64,000 nucleotides of DNA from CAYULW01 sp964445815 (GCA_964445815.1 CAYULW010000003.1:1-64000); one strand, 5' to 3'. Counted from the first letter of the stretch, positions 20,201 to 29,446 are shown. Notes: generated by a model not told the origin, from the letters alone. A program made the numbers and translations.

Positions 20201-20537
20201 TGACTTTATTCAGAACTTCTGCCCTCAGTTGAATGTTGGCATTATCTGTTTTTTCAAGTTCGTAGGCTCTTCTATAAGACGAAGGATAGAATAAAGCGCG
20301 TTCACCAATCAAAGACTCCAGGTCATTTAAGAAGTAAGCAGCTTCTTCCTTGTCAGGCATAACAATGAATTGATGAACCGGTAGGTTTTTGCCTAGTCCA
20401 TAAGTGATTAAGGCATTGATGCTTCCTGTTGTTCCCTTAAGGTGACAGTGAGAAATCATTTGCTCCTTAAAAACCGCACTTAGCTCTTTTATGCGATCAT
20501 CATTTTGATATAAGCTTTTTAAACCATCTGCTTTCAT
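17220..20537 (-). CDS. mfd: Transcription-repair coupling factor Mfd
   Basis: At 1105 residues this is normal for Mfd. The UvrB-like N-terminal region comes first. The RNA-polymerase-interacting domain follows (LVPGDYIVHIDHGVGKFSGL), then the translocase core with Walker A CGDVGFGKTEVAIRAA, the VIDEEQKFGV DExx box, TATPIPRTLQ and QMRGRVGRS. The C-terminal TRCF domain ends the protein. It removes stalled RNA polymerase and recruits UvrA. Its start overlaps the upstream TPR gene by 4 bases, so it appears to be last in an operon with a histidine kinase. Confidence 0.97.
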   Translation of the reverse strand: MKADGLKSLYQNDDRIKELSAVFKEQMISHCHLKGTTGSINALITYGLGKNLPVHQFIVMPDKEEAAYFLNDLESLIGERALFYPSSYRRAYELEKTDNANIQLRAEVLNKVSAREQHYCIVTYPDALNEFVVTEKDLLQHTLDVHKGDQLSIDFITETLNEYGFERVDFVGDPGQFSIRGGIVDIYSFANEQPYRLEFFGDEIESIRLFDASTQLSLRTLEHIAILPNIQKRVTEEKRVSVFDFMPQHTIYWFKDFKLCRDKIEKSFQQASDAYVNLDSTVKRLPPEQLFISKDLFIKSTLHINTIEFGQQFYFAASYELHFDTKPQPAFNKNFELLSQNLIDNHQSGFQNIIIANNPKQIERLYSIFEDLGKDVQMETMVLSFHEGFIDQSQNIAVYTDHQIFDRYHRFRLKESFKQKDQAITLKELNNLVPGDYIVHIDHGVGKFSGLEKITVDGKKQEAIRILYRNKDILYISIHSLHRISKYVSKDGIEPKIDKLGSDTWKKLKQKTKKKVKEIAFDLIKLYAERQSKKGFSFSPDTYLQNELEASFLYEDTPDQYKATQAVKEDMEAETPMDRLVCGDVGFGKTEVAIRAAFKAVADSKQVAVLVPTTILAWQHFQTFKTRLKDFPAKVDYINRFKTKKEQSTTLKKLQSGEIDILIGTHRIVGKDIQFKDLGLLVIDEEQKFGVGVKDKLKTLKTDVDTLTLTATPIPRTLQFSLMQARDLSVINTPPPNRQPILTEVHTFNEELIRDAISYEISRGGQVFFINNRVQNIKEVAGLISRLVPDARVLIGHGQMKGEELEERMLAFINGEYDVLVATTIIESGLDIPNANTIIINNANNFGLSDLHQMRGRVGRSNKKAFCYLLAPPMISLTSEARKRLQALEQFSDLGSGFQIAMKDLDIRGAGNLLGAEQSGFISEIGFDMYQKILNEAIQELKETEFKDMYKDLEGAFIQETLIETDLEILIPDNYVSNIAERVNLYKELDNIEKESELDAFGEQLIDRFGPIPPATQEMIKAVKLRWLSKQIGLEKIVLKKDKLICYFISNQDSPYYQSAAFTKVLSFVQQHPSLCKLKERKEKLTLVFEGVKSVQQAIELLSRI

Positions 20538-22261
20538 TGGAAGGAATGGGTTTGATTACAAAATTGTTGTATAGCTTGCTGAGCTTGAGGGTGATTTAAT
20601 TGCACAGCTTTTTGAAAAGAAACACAGGCGGACTTCAATCGACCATTCTTATAATTAATGAGACCTTTAAGATAATGTGCACTTCCATAACCCGAATTTA
20701 AGATTAGTGCAGAATCCAGCATTTTCTCGGCTTGTACGAGATTGTTCATTTGGAAATATGCATAAGCTTTATTGGTATAGGTATCAGCACTTTTTTTAAG
20801 AACTAAGCTCTTTGTGTAATCTTCCAGAGCAAGCTCAAATTGTTGTTGTTTCATGAACTCGTTTCCTCTATTGAAATAGGCATCTGCGTGGGGTTTAAGT
20901 TGTAGGGCTCGATTCAAATCTTTAATCGCTGCACTACTTTTTCCAAGATTGCCTAAAATTCCTCCTCTATTTGCATAAGCATCTGCATAATTGCTTCTCA
21001 GTTTTATAGCTTTTGAGTAGTAGTCTAATGCCATCTTTGTTTGACCTTTTTCATTATAATAACTTCCCAAATTGTTATGCGCTTGTGCAACTTTTGGATA
21101 TTGCTCAATAACGTCTGACCAGATTCTTTCGTCATCAGACCATACCTTAGTCCGATTGAATGACAGAATTAGAAACAAAACAAATGGAACAGTTATCAGG
21201 TATTTTAGTTTTTTCTTGTCAAGGAATTGAATCAAAGGAATCAATATAAACAAGAAACCTAAACTTACTGTGTAGTTGTAGCGGTCTGTAGTTATTTGCT
21301 GCCCGACCGGTATGATCTGACTCACCAAAGCAATGTTGAACAGATAATAGCAAATGCCCAACCATATCCATTTCGATGGTTGAATGCGTTTAATTAGAAT
21401 GAGTAGTGTAATGATTGCAATAGGAGCAATGAAGTAAGTCCAATCGAGTTGATCTGGAAAAGGATAGAAGGCTGAAAGTTGAATTGGAAGGATAAATTTG
21501 ATGGGGTAATATAAAAGATTCCTGCAAACAATAAGGAAGTGCTCAAATACACTAAATTGAACCGATAGTTCGGAAAGATGACCCGCCGATTCTCTGAAAT
21601 GGATGGTTAAAAACCCAAAGCAAAGGGAGATGAACAGGTAAGGTATCATTTGCAACCATTTCTTTTCTTTTAAGATCAAATAATCATAAGCGATAATAGC
21701 AAGTGGCAAACTTATGGCTGCAGATTTACTAAGGCAACTCAATAAAAATAGGGTGAGTGCTGTGATGTGCTTAAGCTTATTTTCTTTGATTGAAATGTAG
21801 CTGTAGAATGCGAGAAGGTAGAAAAAAGTAAAGCTTAAAGTACTAAAGGCAGAGACCCAACAAATGGCTTCTACTTGAAGCGGGTGCAAACTGAATAGTG
21901 CCGTTAGACCAAAGAGAACATAGTCAGAAAGCTTAAAATGACCTAGAATCTTAAAAACTAAGATGACATTGAGTAGATGGAAAAAGAGGCTAAGTAAATG
22001 AAAAGCTTGTGCCTCAGATCCGAAAATTGAATATGTTAAAGCATAAAATAAAGAGCTGATGGGTTGATACATGCCTACTGTTGATTGTGTAAAAATCTGT
22101 TGAAGCTTGCTAAAACTGAATTCTCTTACTAAAGGATTGTTTACCACTTGTTCATAGTCGTCCAAATGTGTGAAGGCATGTCTGGTTGATGGAAAATAAA
22201 TGACTGCAGTAGTCAGAAGAATGAGCAGTAGTATGAATATCTTTTTAGAAAAGATGCTCAT
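20534..22261 (-). CDS. TMTC-like membrane protein with C-terminal TPRs
   Basis: The 575-residue protein has about ten membrane helices in residues 1-370, then five to six TPR units (about 390-570), marked by patterns such as NNLGSYYNEKGQTKMALDYY and ADAYANRGG. The first external loop holds HLDDYEQVVNNPLV, like the acidic loop of GT-C glycosyltransferases. Eukaryotic TMTC proteins with this architecture are O-mannosyltransferases, so this may be a protein glycosyltransferase; that is inference. Stop and start codons are shared with the kinase (TAATG) upstream and overlap mfd downstream. Confidence 0.75.
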   Translation of the reverse strand: MSIFSKKIFILLLILLTTAVIYFPSTRHAFTHLDDYEQVVNNPLVREFSFSKLQQIFTQSTVGMYQPISSLFYALTYSIFGSEAQAFHLLSLFFHLLNVILVFKILGHFKLSDYVLFGLTALFSLHPLQVEAICWVSAFSTLSFTFFYLLAFYSYISIKENKLKHITALTLFLLSCLSKSAAISLPLAIIAYDYLILKEKKWLQMIPYLFISLCFGFLTIHFRESAGHLSELSVQFSVFEHFLIVCRNLLYYPIKFILPIQLSAFYPFPDQLDWTYFIAPIAIITLLILIKRIQPSKWIWLGICYYLFNIALVSQIIPVGQQITTDRYNYTVSLGFLFILIPLIQFLDKKKLKYLITVPFVLFLILSFNRTKVWSDDERIWSDVIEQYPKVAQAHNNLGSYYNEKGQTKMALDYYSKAIKLRSNYADAYANRGGILGNLGKSSAAIKDLNRALQLKPHADAYFNRGNEFMKQQQFELALEDYTKSLVLKKSADTYTNKAYAYFQMNNLVQAEKMLDSALILNSGYGSAHYLKGLINYKNGRLKSACVSFQKAVQLNHPQAQQAIQQFCNQTHSFQ

Positions 22262-24309
22262 TAGTCAAGCATTTGATATTCTGAAGTATTCCAATTAATA
22301 CAGAACTCCAAACCTCCTTCTCGATTGACCTCAAGATCTGCATCAAGTTGACTAACTAAGGTGTAAATGAGCAGAAATCCAAAACTGTCATGATTTTTAG
22401 GATCGATGTCCTCCGGTAAGCCAATGCCATTATCCTTTATGTTTAAGAAGATCATGTCCTCTTTTTTATTGAGTTGAATAAAAATCTCTCCATCTCTTTC
22501 ATTTGGGAAGGCATGTTTTAAAGCATTTGAAACGATTTCATTGATTAAAAGTCCACAGGGAACAGATTCATCAATCGATAGATTGATATCCTCAATTTCA
22601 AGTTTTAAGATGATTTTTGATTCATCTACTTGATAGGTAGCGATAAGCTGAGGGATCAAATTTTTAAGATAAGCAGAAAAAGATGTTATGTCATTAGGAT
22701 CCTTTCTGTAAAGTGACTCGTGTATTAGTGCCATGGAGTTAATTCTAGACTTACACTCATTAATGATTTCCTGAAATTTTGGATTATTAATGTACTGACT
22801 TTGTATACTCAACATTGATGAAATGACCTGTAAGTTATTTTTTACTCTGTGGTGAATCTCTTTTAACAAAGAGTTCTTTATGGCCAAGTCATTTTTTATG
22901 ATGTCTTGATTCTCGCGTAATTCAGTGTTAAGTCTCTGGTTTTTTTGATTGATCATGGAAACAATTACAATCATGGCAATCATAAAAACTCCTATAATAC
23001 TCAGAATGAGAATTAACTTTTTTTGATACTTATTTTCTGACTCTATTAGTTCTTTCTTTTGTTTCTCAATGAGCAATTGTTCTTTATATGACTTTATTTT
23101 AGCGTCTTGTTCAATAGCAAATTGTTGAATCAAATCTGACTCTGCCATTATACTGTCCTGAAGCAGATAGTAGTTGTAGAGATAAAAAGCACTTTCGGTT
23201 TCTTTCTTTTTCTCATAAAGTAATTTACCTATCAGAGCGAGGATATTTGATTTTGTTTCTACATCATCGGTTTGAGAACCAAGTGCTAAAGATTTTTTAG
23301 CATAATATATGGAGGAGTCAATCTCTCCTTTCTTTTCTTTTAATCTTGCAATTTCAAGGTAACTGGTACTTAAACCTAATGTATATTCAATCTCTTTATC
23401 TATGGCAATTGTCTTTTTGAAATAATAATAAGCACTGTCAAATTGGTTGATTCCTAAAAAGCAAGTGCCAATGTTTTGATAAATCTGAGAGATGGCTATT
23501 TTTCTATTGCTTTTTAATATGATTCTATTGGCTTCTTTGAAGCGTTCAATTGCGGTATTATAATCCTCTGACTCGAGATGAATCAGTGCAATATTGGCTT
23601 CACACATGGCAAAACCTAAGGTATCATTTTGTTTTAGAAATTGCTCTTTAGCGATTTCAAAGTTTTTTCTCGCCGATTCAAACTGTTTAATAAATAGATA
23701 GGTTGTACCAACTTGAATGTATGAAAACGCTAAATGTTTATCGGATCCAACTTCTTTAAATTTATCGATCGCTTCAAACGCAGCTTCAATAGAAGAGATG
23801 TAGTCTCCCTGAGAATATTTGATTGCAGCTATTCTTAGCAGCGTTTTCCCCTTATCTTCCAGTCGATTTAAACTCTCATGTATGATTAGCGCTTTTTGCG
23901 CATAGGCATATGCTAGTGATAAAGATGAATTGTTCAAGTAGACTTCGCTAAGTTGATCACATAGTATGGCAGTATAAAGGCTATCACCTCTTTTCCTCGT
24001 CAGATCAATTCCTATCTTTAGCTCTTCAATAAGAGCCTTCTCGGAAAAATGATCGTAGAAATAATTTAGTTTGCGATCAAGCAATGCTCTAAAGGCAGTG
24101 TCTTTAAGCGAAGGAAAACTTAGAGATATAGAATCTAGATAGAGCTTAGATTGTGCAGAATCTGATTCAATATATTGGTCTATTTTGCTAAAGAAGTTTT
24201 CGTTACGGGTATTAAATTCTTCTAATGAGAAGCCATTGGTTTGACCAATTAATGAACTACTTAAAAGTAGTGGAAGAAGAAAACCAAAAAAGAAGAATCG
24301 TATTATCAT
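22261..24309 (-). CDS. TPR-containing sensor histidine kinase (HisKA_2 type), orphan
   Basis: A 682-residue protein with a signal peptide (about residues 1-22) and TPR repeats across about 75-370. A coiled coil and one membrane helix (ILILSIIGVFMIAMIVIVSM) follow, then the kinase core with LLKEIHHRVKNNLQVISSML (H box), LINEIVSNALKHAF (N box) and DNGIGLPED (G box). It has the same plan as the kinase at 5701-7605, but no response regulator lies next to it. It probably signals through a regulator encoded elsewhere. It lies 26 bases after fbp and shares TAATG with the next gene. Confidence 0.92.
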   Translation of the reverse strand: MIIRFFFFGFLLPLLLSSSLIGQTNGFSLEEFNTRNENFFSKIDQYIESDSAQSKLYLDSISLSFPSLKDTAFRALLDRKLNYFYDHFSEKALIEELKIGIDLTRKRGDSLYTAILCDQLSEVYLNNSSLSLAYAYAQKALIIHESLNRLEDKGKTLLRIAAIKYSQGDYISSIEAAFEAIDKFKEVGSDKHLAFSYIQVGTTYLFIKQFESARKNFEIAKEQFLKQNDTLGFAMCEANIALIHLESEDYNTAIERFKEANRIILKSNRKIAISQIYQNIGTCFLGINQFDSAYYYFKKTIAIDKEIEYTLGLSTSYLEIARLKEKKGEIDSSIYYAKKSLALGSQTDDVETKSNILALIGKLLYEKKKETESAFYLYNYYLLQDSIMAESDLIQQFAIEQDAKIKSYKEQLLIEKQKKELIESENKYQKKLILILSIIGVFMIAMIVIVSMINQKNQRLNTELRENQDIIKNDLAIKNSLLKEIHHRVKNNLQVISSMLSIQSQYINNPKFQEIINECKSRINSMALIHESLYRKDPNDITSFSAYLKNLIPQLIATYQVDESKIILKLEIEDINLSIDESVPCGLLINEIVSNALKHAFPNERDGEIFIQLNKKEDMIFLNIKDNGIGLPEDIDPKNHDSFGFLLIYTLVSQLDADLEVNREGGLEFCINWNTSEYQMLD

Positions 24310-24335
24310 AACTCTAGTTTGTTGTGCGTTATAAG

Positions 24336-25328
24336 CTAAAAGCTTAAATATTGCTCAACCATTTCTTTCGAACCTAATATTGTAGGCACTCTCTGGTGCA
24401 ATGCTTTAGGTTCTATATCTAGTATTCTTTGTTGTCCTGTGGTTGCTAATCCACCTGCTTGTTCAATAATAAATGAAATAGGGTTGCATTCATACAATAA
24501 TCTCAGTTTACCATTGGGAGCTTTTGCCGTTTCAGGATAAAGAAAAATACCTCCTTTTATTAGATTGCGATGAATATCAGCGACCATCGATCCAATATAT
24601 CTGGCTGAATAAGGTCTTTTGGTTTCCTTATCAACAGCTTTGCAATAAGAAATGTAGTCTATTACATTTTGATTGCAATGGGCAATGTTTCCTTCATTGA
24701 TTGAATAGATTTTCCCTTGAGTCGGCATTTTCATATCCGGATGAGAAAGGCAAAATTCGCCAAGAGAAGGATCTAGGGTAAATCCATTTACACCATGTCC
24801 TGTTGTGTAGACCAACATAGTTGAAGAACCATAGATGACATAACCTGCAGCCACTTGGTCTCTGCCTTTTTGCAAGAAGTCTTCGATAGTGGCTTCAGTT
24901 CCAACTTCAGTTTTTCTTCTGTAAATACTAAATATGGTACCTATAGAGACATTTACATCAATGTTAGATGAGCCGTCTAAAGGGTCGAAGGTGACGATGT
25001 ATTTGCCATTTTTTGAAGTGTCACTATTGAATGCAACAAAGTCATCATTTTCTTCTGAAGCAATTCCGCAAACTTCTCCACCGTTCTTTAAAGCAGAAAT
25101 AAACGCTTTATCAGCTATAACATCTAACTTTTGTTGAGTTTCACCTTGAATGTTTTGATTCTCAGTAGCACCAAGAATATTCACTAAGCCGGCCTTATTT
25201 ACTTCTCTGTTTATAATTTTAGAAGCAATCACTATATCATATAAGAGGCGTGTTAGCTCACCTGTGGCGTATTTAAACTCGTCTTGTCTTTCAATGATGA
25301 ATTCGCTTAAGGTCTTGATGCTACTCAT
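24336..25328 (-). CDS. fbp: Class I fructose-1,6-bisphosphatase
   Basis: This 330-residue enzyme hydrolyses fructose-1,6-bisphosphate in gluconeogenesis. The metal-binding motif VTFDPLDGSSNIDVNVSIGT is intact, as are GVNGFTLDPSLGEF, YSARYIGSMVADIHR and LYECNPISFIIEQAGG. I chose ATG 25328 (MSSIKTLSEFIIER) rather than an in-frame TTG 33 bases upstream, because the family starts here. It is divergently transcribed from the acetyltransferase gene. Confidence 0.95.
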   Translation of the reverse strand: MSSIKTLSEFIIERQDEFKYATGELTRLLYDIVIASKIINREVNKAGLVNILGATENQNIQGETQQKLDVIADKAFISALKNGGEVCGIASEENDDFVAFNSDTSKNGKYIVTFDPLDGSSNIDVNVSIGTIFSIYRRKTEVGTEATIEDFLQKGRDQVAAGYVIYGSSTMLVYTTGHGVNGFTLDPSLGEFCLSHPDMKMPTQGKIYSINEGNIAHCNQNVIDYISYCKAVDKETKRPYSARYIGSMVADIHRNLIKGGIFLYPETAKAPNGKLRLLYECNPISFIIEQAGGLATTGQQRILDIEPKALHQRVPTILGSKEMVEQYLSF

Positions 25329-25398
25329 TGTTGTTCTTTTATTTATCGACAAATATCGCAAAGGAAGGTCGAATCATTCTTTTTAAAGAAGGCTTTTT

Positions 25399-25406
25399 TA
25401 CTTTTG
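25399..25406 (+). promoter_or_regulatory. Candidate -7 promoter element of the acetyltransferase gene
   Basis: TACTTTTG fits the Bacteroidota -7 consensus TAnnTTTG and lies 14 bases upstream of ATG 25421. A -33 TTG at the expected distance is imperfect (TTC at 25377-25379). Confidence 0.4.
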
Positions 25407-25420
25407 CGCAAAGTACAAGC

Positions 25421-25894
25421 ATGAAATTTACAGTTCGGTCTGCAAGAAAAGAAGATTGTCAACACATTCATCAACTGATTCTTGAATTGGCGATTTATGA
25501 GAAAGCTGAGAAGGAGATGACATTGAAACTCAAAGAGCTGGAAGAAGATGGCTTTGGAAAAAGCGCTATATATGAGGCTTTCGTTGCTGAGCAAAACAAT
25601 GAGATAATAGGAATGGCATTGTTTTATGAGAAATATTCCACATGGAAAGGAAAGTGCGTTTATCTGGAAGATCTCATTGTTACTGAAAAGTCAAGGGGGA
25701 TAGGAGCGGGAAAAGCTTTGTTTGAATCTGTTATAAAAGTGGCTAAGCAACGCAATAGTGGTCGCATGGAATGGCAGGTTTTGGACTGGAATGTTCCATC
25801 CATTAAATTTTATGAATCTTACGGTGCAGAGTTAGATGGAGAGTGGATCAATGGTAAATTCAGAAGAGAACAACTTCAGGCCTTCAAGTTTTAA
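25421..25894 (+). CDS. GNAT-family N-acetyltransferase
   Basis: A 157-residue GNAT protein: MKFTVRSARKEDCQHIHQLI opens beta 1/alpha 1, YLEDLIVTEKSRGIGAGKAL is the acetyl-CoA pyrophosphate loop, and WQVLDWNVPSIKFYESYGAE is motif B. It resembles diamine (spermidine/thialysine) acetyltransferases, whose central part reads similarly, but the substrate is not certain. ATG 25421 was chosen because the fold starts there and a -7 element lies just upstream. An aspartate kinase follows after 114 bases. Confidence 0.88.
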   Translation: MKFTVRSARKEDCQHIHQLILELAIYEKAEKEMTLKLKELEEDGFGKSAIYEAFVAEQNNEIIGMALFYEKYSTWKGKCVYLEDLIVTEKSRGIGAGKALFESVIKVAKQRNSGRMEWQVLDWNVPSIKFYESYGAELDGEWINGKFRREQLQAFKF

Positions 25895-26008
25895 CAAAAC
25901 GAGCATGATCAATAGTGTTAATTACAAAGAAAAATCATCACCCTTGTCCTTGCCAAGTTTAGAGAGAATGAATGTAAGTTCAATGTGACCCAAAAGTAAA
26001 ATGAATGC

Positions 26009-27265
26009 ATGAAAGTATATAAGTTTGGTGGGGCGTCTGTAAAAAATGCCGAAGCAGTCAGGAATATTGCAAAAATTATTGCTGATTCCGGTGAGGAGAA
26101 GCTCGTTATTGTCGTTTCGGCAATGGGAAAGACAACCAATGCCTTAGAAAAGTTGGTGCGTGCCTTTTTTTATAAGGAAGGTAATGTATCAGCTATTCTG
26201 GAAGAGATTAAAGCTTTTCACTATGAGATATTAAATGAACTGTTTGACTCTAAATCGCATCCTGTTTTTGAAGAAGTCCATAATACTTTTGTTGAGATAG
26301 AGTGGCAATTAGAAGATGAGCCTGTTGGTACTTTCGATTTTGAATACGATCAGATGGTAGGGATAGGAGAGATGTTGTCGACTAAGATTGTTTCCGCTTA
26401 TCTGAATGAACAGCAACTGAATACCAAGTGGTTCGATGTTAGAGATTTAATTCGCACCGATAATAACTATCGTAAAGCCAATGTAGATTGGAGAATCTCA
26501 GGTGAGCAAATCAAAAGAAAGTTTGAAGAAACAGAACAGTCTTATCTGATGACTCAGGGTTTTGTCGGTTCAAGTTCGGAGAACTTCACGACAACTTTAG
26601 GCCGAGAAGGGTCGGATTTTACTGCAGCCATTTTAGCCAGTGTGTTGGAAGCTGAAGAATTAGTGATCTGGAAAGATGTGGACGGTATGCTTAATGCGGA
26701 CCCTAAGTATTTTGAGAATACGCATAAACTGAACAATATATCCTATCTCGAAGCAGTAGAACTAGCCTATTACGGAGCCTCAGTTATTCACCCGAAAACA
26801 ATTAAGCCACTTCAAAACAAGAACATTCCTCTCAGAATCAAATCATTTATCCACCCAGCTTATAAGGGTAGCTTAATTAATCATAACACTTCTTCGGATT
26901 CTTTAATTCCATCATACATTCATAAAGGGAATCAAATCTTGATTTCTATTGCTTCAAAAGATTATGCATTTATTGCAGAAGACTGCTTGAGTAAAATTTA
27001 TGCCTTGTTTTCGGAGCATGGTGTGAGTATTAATATCATGCAAAATTCGGCGATTAGTTTTTCAGTCTGTGTGGACGATGAATCTCCAAAAGTGGAAGAG
27101 TTGATTAAAGTTTTACAGCAAGACTATCGAGTTACTTACAACAAGGACTTGATATTGTATACCATTCGTCATTATTCTGATGAGACAATTGATGAACTCA
27201 TTAGAGATAAAACCGTTTATCTTCAGCAAAAGAGCAGAAGTACTGCCAGATTTGTGGTTAAATGA
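26009..27265 (+). CDS. Aspartate kinase (first of two)
   Basis: The 418-residue protein has the amino-acid kinase domain: MKVYKFGGASVKNAE for ATP binding, GREGSDFTAAILASVL, WKDVDGMLNADPKYF and AYYGASVIHPKTIKPLQ. C-terminal ACT-like sequence follows (SKIYALFSEHGVSINIMQNS). It phosphorylates aspartate, the first step toward lysine, threonine and methionine. It stands alone, in contrast to the second aspartate kinase at 56564-57874, which is fused in an operon with lysA. Feedback specificity cannot be read from the sequence. Confidence 0.9.
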   Translation: MKVYKFGGASVKNAEAVRNIAKIIADSGEEKLVIVVSAMGKTTNALEKLVRAFFYKEGNVSAILEEIKAFHYEILNELFDSKSHPVFEEVHNTFVEIEWQLEDEPVGTFDFEYDQMVGIGEMLSTKIVSAYLNEQQLNTKWFDVRDLIRTDNNYRKANVDWRISGEQIKRKFEETEQSYLMTQGFVGSSSENFTTTLGREGSDFTAAILASVLEAEELVIWKDVDGMLNADPKYFENTHKLNNISYLEAVELAYYGASVIHPKTIKPLQNKNIPLRIKSFIHPAYKGSLINHNTSSDSLIPSYIHKGNQILISIASKDYAFIAEDCLSKIYALFSEHGVSINIMQNSAISFSVCVDDESPKVEELIKVLQQDYRVTYNKDLILYTIRHYSDETIDELIRDKTVYLQQKSRSTARFVVK

Positions 27266-27279
27266 AAAAGGAAAGCAGT

Positions 27280-28473
27280 CTAAAGCTTCATAAACTTTTC
27301 TGTATAAATTTCTCCTTCGGAAAGTATTTGCATAAAATAGATTCCAGATTTTAGTCGACTAATATCAATTTCGTTATTCGTTAAACTAAATTCCATGATT
27401 CCTTTTCCATTCAAATCAAGGATATTAACCATGTCAACTCTATTATCGGTTCTGATGTAAAGTAATTCTTTGGCCGGGCTTGGATAGATGCTTAGTTCGT
27501 TTTTCTTCTCTATAAGCTCTTTTTCTCCAACTGTGTTTTGGCGTTTGAAAACTTGTCCAACTTCGCCGACAGCCCATACGACTCCATTTAATAGATCAAT
27601 TTCATTTAAATGTGAGCCACTTTGGGAGCTTAGGTCTTGGGTGAGGGTATTCCCTCCATCGATGGAGCGATAAATATTTCGATCATTTCCACAGATGTAT
27701 AGAATGGAATCTGAAACAGCAAGAATACTAGGGAAGACTTGAAGCGACAATGGATTTGTAGCTTTTGTAAACGCATTAGTAGCTCCATTTGGAAATAAGG
27801 CAATCTCATTGGAGGTTAAACAAAAAACATCATTTATTCCTTTATCAATGGTTAAAGAATAATGAAAGCCCACTCTTGATAAGCGAGAATTAGTTTTATC
27901 GAAAAGCCATGTTCCCGATCCTCCTCCAGCAATGAAGAATGTATTTTGAGTGTGTTGAATAATCTCGTATGCTCCTGTTGATGTTCCACCATTGGTATTG
28001 ACCAATTGCCAATTTAATCCACCATCAATAGTTTCTAATAGACTTCCATTACTACAAGTTGCATAACCATTGTTTACATTTAAGAACAAAATATCAGTGA
28101 CATAGCTGTTATTTAAACGAAAAGTTCCCGGAACGCTAACTGATGTCCAAGACGCACCTGCATTCGTGGTTCTTAAAATTACCGGATAATTATTGTTGTT
28201 AGCTCCAGCCGCAAAGCCAATTTGATTGTTTACAAATTCAACTTTGGTAAAATATTGACTAGAACTAATATAAACTCTTGACCAGCTACTACCATTATTG
28301 TTAGATGTGTAAATTTTACCGGGATTGTATGTTGAAAGATAGTAAGTAGAATTTGGTGATGAAGTGATATCAGTGAAATTATCATTTGTAATAGGCCCTG
28401 AAGGAACCCAATTTACCTGACTAACCAATACATTACTCACGAAGAGCAGAAATACTAAATGATAAAGTTTCAT
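27280..28473 (-). CDS. Secreted YCF48/BNR-like protein with type IX sorting domain
   Basis: A 397-residue protein with a signal peptide (residues 1-18, ending VLVSQ). Repeated beta-propeller motifs follow, such as IYTSNNNGSSWSRVYI, ILRTTNAGASWTSVSV and IYRSIDGGNTLTQDLS. These resemble YCF48/BNR repeats. The last about 70 residues form a T9SS type A sorting domain (LSIYPSPAKELLYI, VNILDLNGKG, LKSGIYFMQIL), which predicts export and surface anchoring or release. The binding partner is unknown. It lies 18 bases after the dehydrogenase gene. Confidence 0.85.
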   Translation of the reverse strand: MKLYHLVFLLFVSNVLVSQVNWVPSGPITNDNFTDITSSPNSTYYLSTYNPGKIYTSNNNGSSWSRVYISSSQYFTKVEFVNNQIGFAAGANNNNYPVILRTTNAGASWTSVSVPGTFRLNNSYVTDILFLNVNNGYATCSNGSLLETIDGGLNWQLVNTNGGTSTGAYEIIQHTQNTFFIAGGGSGTWLFDKTNSRLSRVGFHYSLTIDKGINDVFCLTSNEIALFPNGATNAFTKATNPLSLQVFPSILAVSDSILYICGNDRNIYRSIDGGNTLTQDLSSQSGSHLNEIDLLNGVVWAVGEVGQVFKRQNTVGEKELIEKKNELSIYPSPAKELLYIRTDNRVDMVNILDLNGKGIMEFSLTNNEIDISRLKSGIYFMQILSEGEIYTEKFMKL

Positions 28474-28491
28474 AATTGTTATGGTATGATG

Positions 28492-29430
28492 CTAAGTTAT
28501 AATTTTTTCAGCTAAGACCTTAGCCAATTTCCGATAAGACTCCACCGTCCATCCAGCAACATGTGGACTTAAAATGACTTGATCGGAAGTTTTCAGATAT
28601 TGAAAACCGGCGGGTAAATTATCAGAAAATAAATTTTCAAAGGAGGTGCTTTCATATTCCAAGACATCTAAGCAAGCACCTAATACTTTACCTGATTTAA
28701 GTCCTTCAACCAAAGCCTCTGTTCTTAAATTTTTTCCTCTTGCTGTATTGATGAGATAAATTGGCTTTTTGAATCGCTTTAAATAGCTTTCATCAATAAG
28801 ATAGGTTGTTTCTTCGGTCAATGGCAAATGGATACTTAGGACATCTGTTGATTCAAACAATTCTTCTTTGCCAACTTCTTTAACGTACTCATCGCTGTAT
28901 TGATTTTTGTATTTGTCATAAGCAATTGCTTTAACATCAAAGCCTTTTAATCTTTGTGCGAAAGCTTGCCCCATGTATCCGTAACCTAAAATTCCAACTG
29001 TCTTTCCCTTCAGTTCAATACCTCGGTTTTCTTCTCTTCTCCAAAGCCCTTTTCGCACTTCTCGATCACTTCTATTGAGGTGATTAAAGAGAGATAATAA
29101 CATGCCAACAGCATGTTCCGCAACTGCATCTCTATTGCCTTCCGGAGAATTATAACATTGAATATCTCTTGCTTTAGCAATTTCAAGATCAATATTTTCC
29201 ATGCCCGCACCTGAACGTGCAATCCATTTCAGATTTTTGGCTGCATCAAATACTGTTTTGTCAAATTTAAATTTGCTTCGAATAACGGCTCCTGTATACT
29301 CCGGAAGTATGTTTAAGATTTCTTCATGTTTTAATGTGTTTTTCCATTCGCAGGAGTAACCAGCCTCTTCTAAAAGCTCGAACAAAATAGGATGAACCGA
29401 ATCAATGAAAATCACTTTAGGCTTAGACAT
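28492..29430 (-). CDS. D-isomer 2-hydroxyacid dehydrogenase
   Basis: The 312-residue NAD-dependent enzyme has KTVGILGYGYMGQAFAQRLK (Rossmann fold), INTARGKNL (catalytic Arg), a conserved Glu region near residue 260 and LSPHVAGWT (catalytic His). The family includes D-3-phosphoglycerate dehydrogenase and glyoxylate/hydroxypyruvate reductases. The short length, without an ACT domain, leaves the substrate open. A role in serine synthesis is possible. It sits between mgtE and a secreted protein. Confidence 0.88.
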   Translation of the reverse strand: MSKPKVIFIDSVHPILFELLEEAGYSCEWKNTLKHEEILNILPEYTGAVIRSKFKFDKTVFDAAKNLKWIARSGAGMENIDLEIAKARDIQCYNSPEGNRDAVAEHAVGMLLSLFNHLNRSDREVRKGLWRREENRGIELKGKTVGILGYGYMGQAFAQRLKGFDVKAIAYDKYKNQYSDEYVKEVGKEELFESTDVLSIHLPLTEETTYLIDESYLKRFKKPIYLINTARGKNLRTEALVEGLKSGKVLGACLDVLEYESTSFENLFSDNLPAGFQYLKTSDQVILSPHVAGWTVESYRKLAKVLAEKIIT

Positions 29431-29446
29431 AATTTGTAATTCTTAA

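Noticed and set aside
25895..26008. RNA gene or regulator between the acetyltransferase and aspartate kinase
   Set aside because: I find no stem, promoter box or tRNA-like fold in this 114-base gap.
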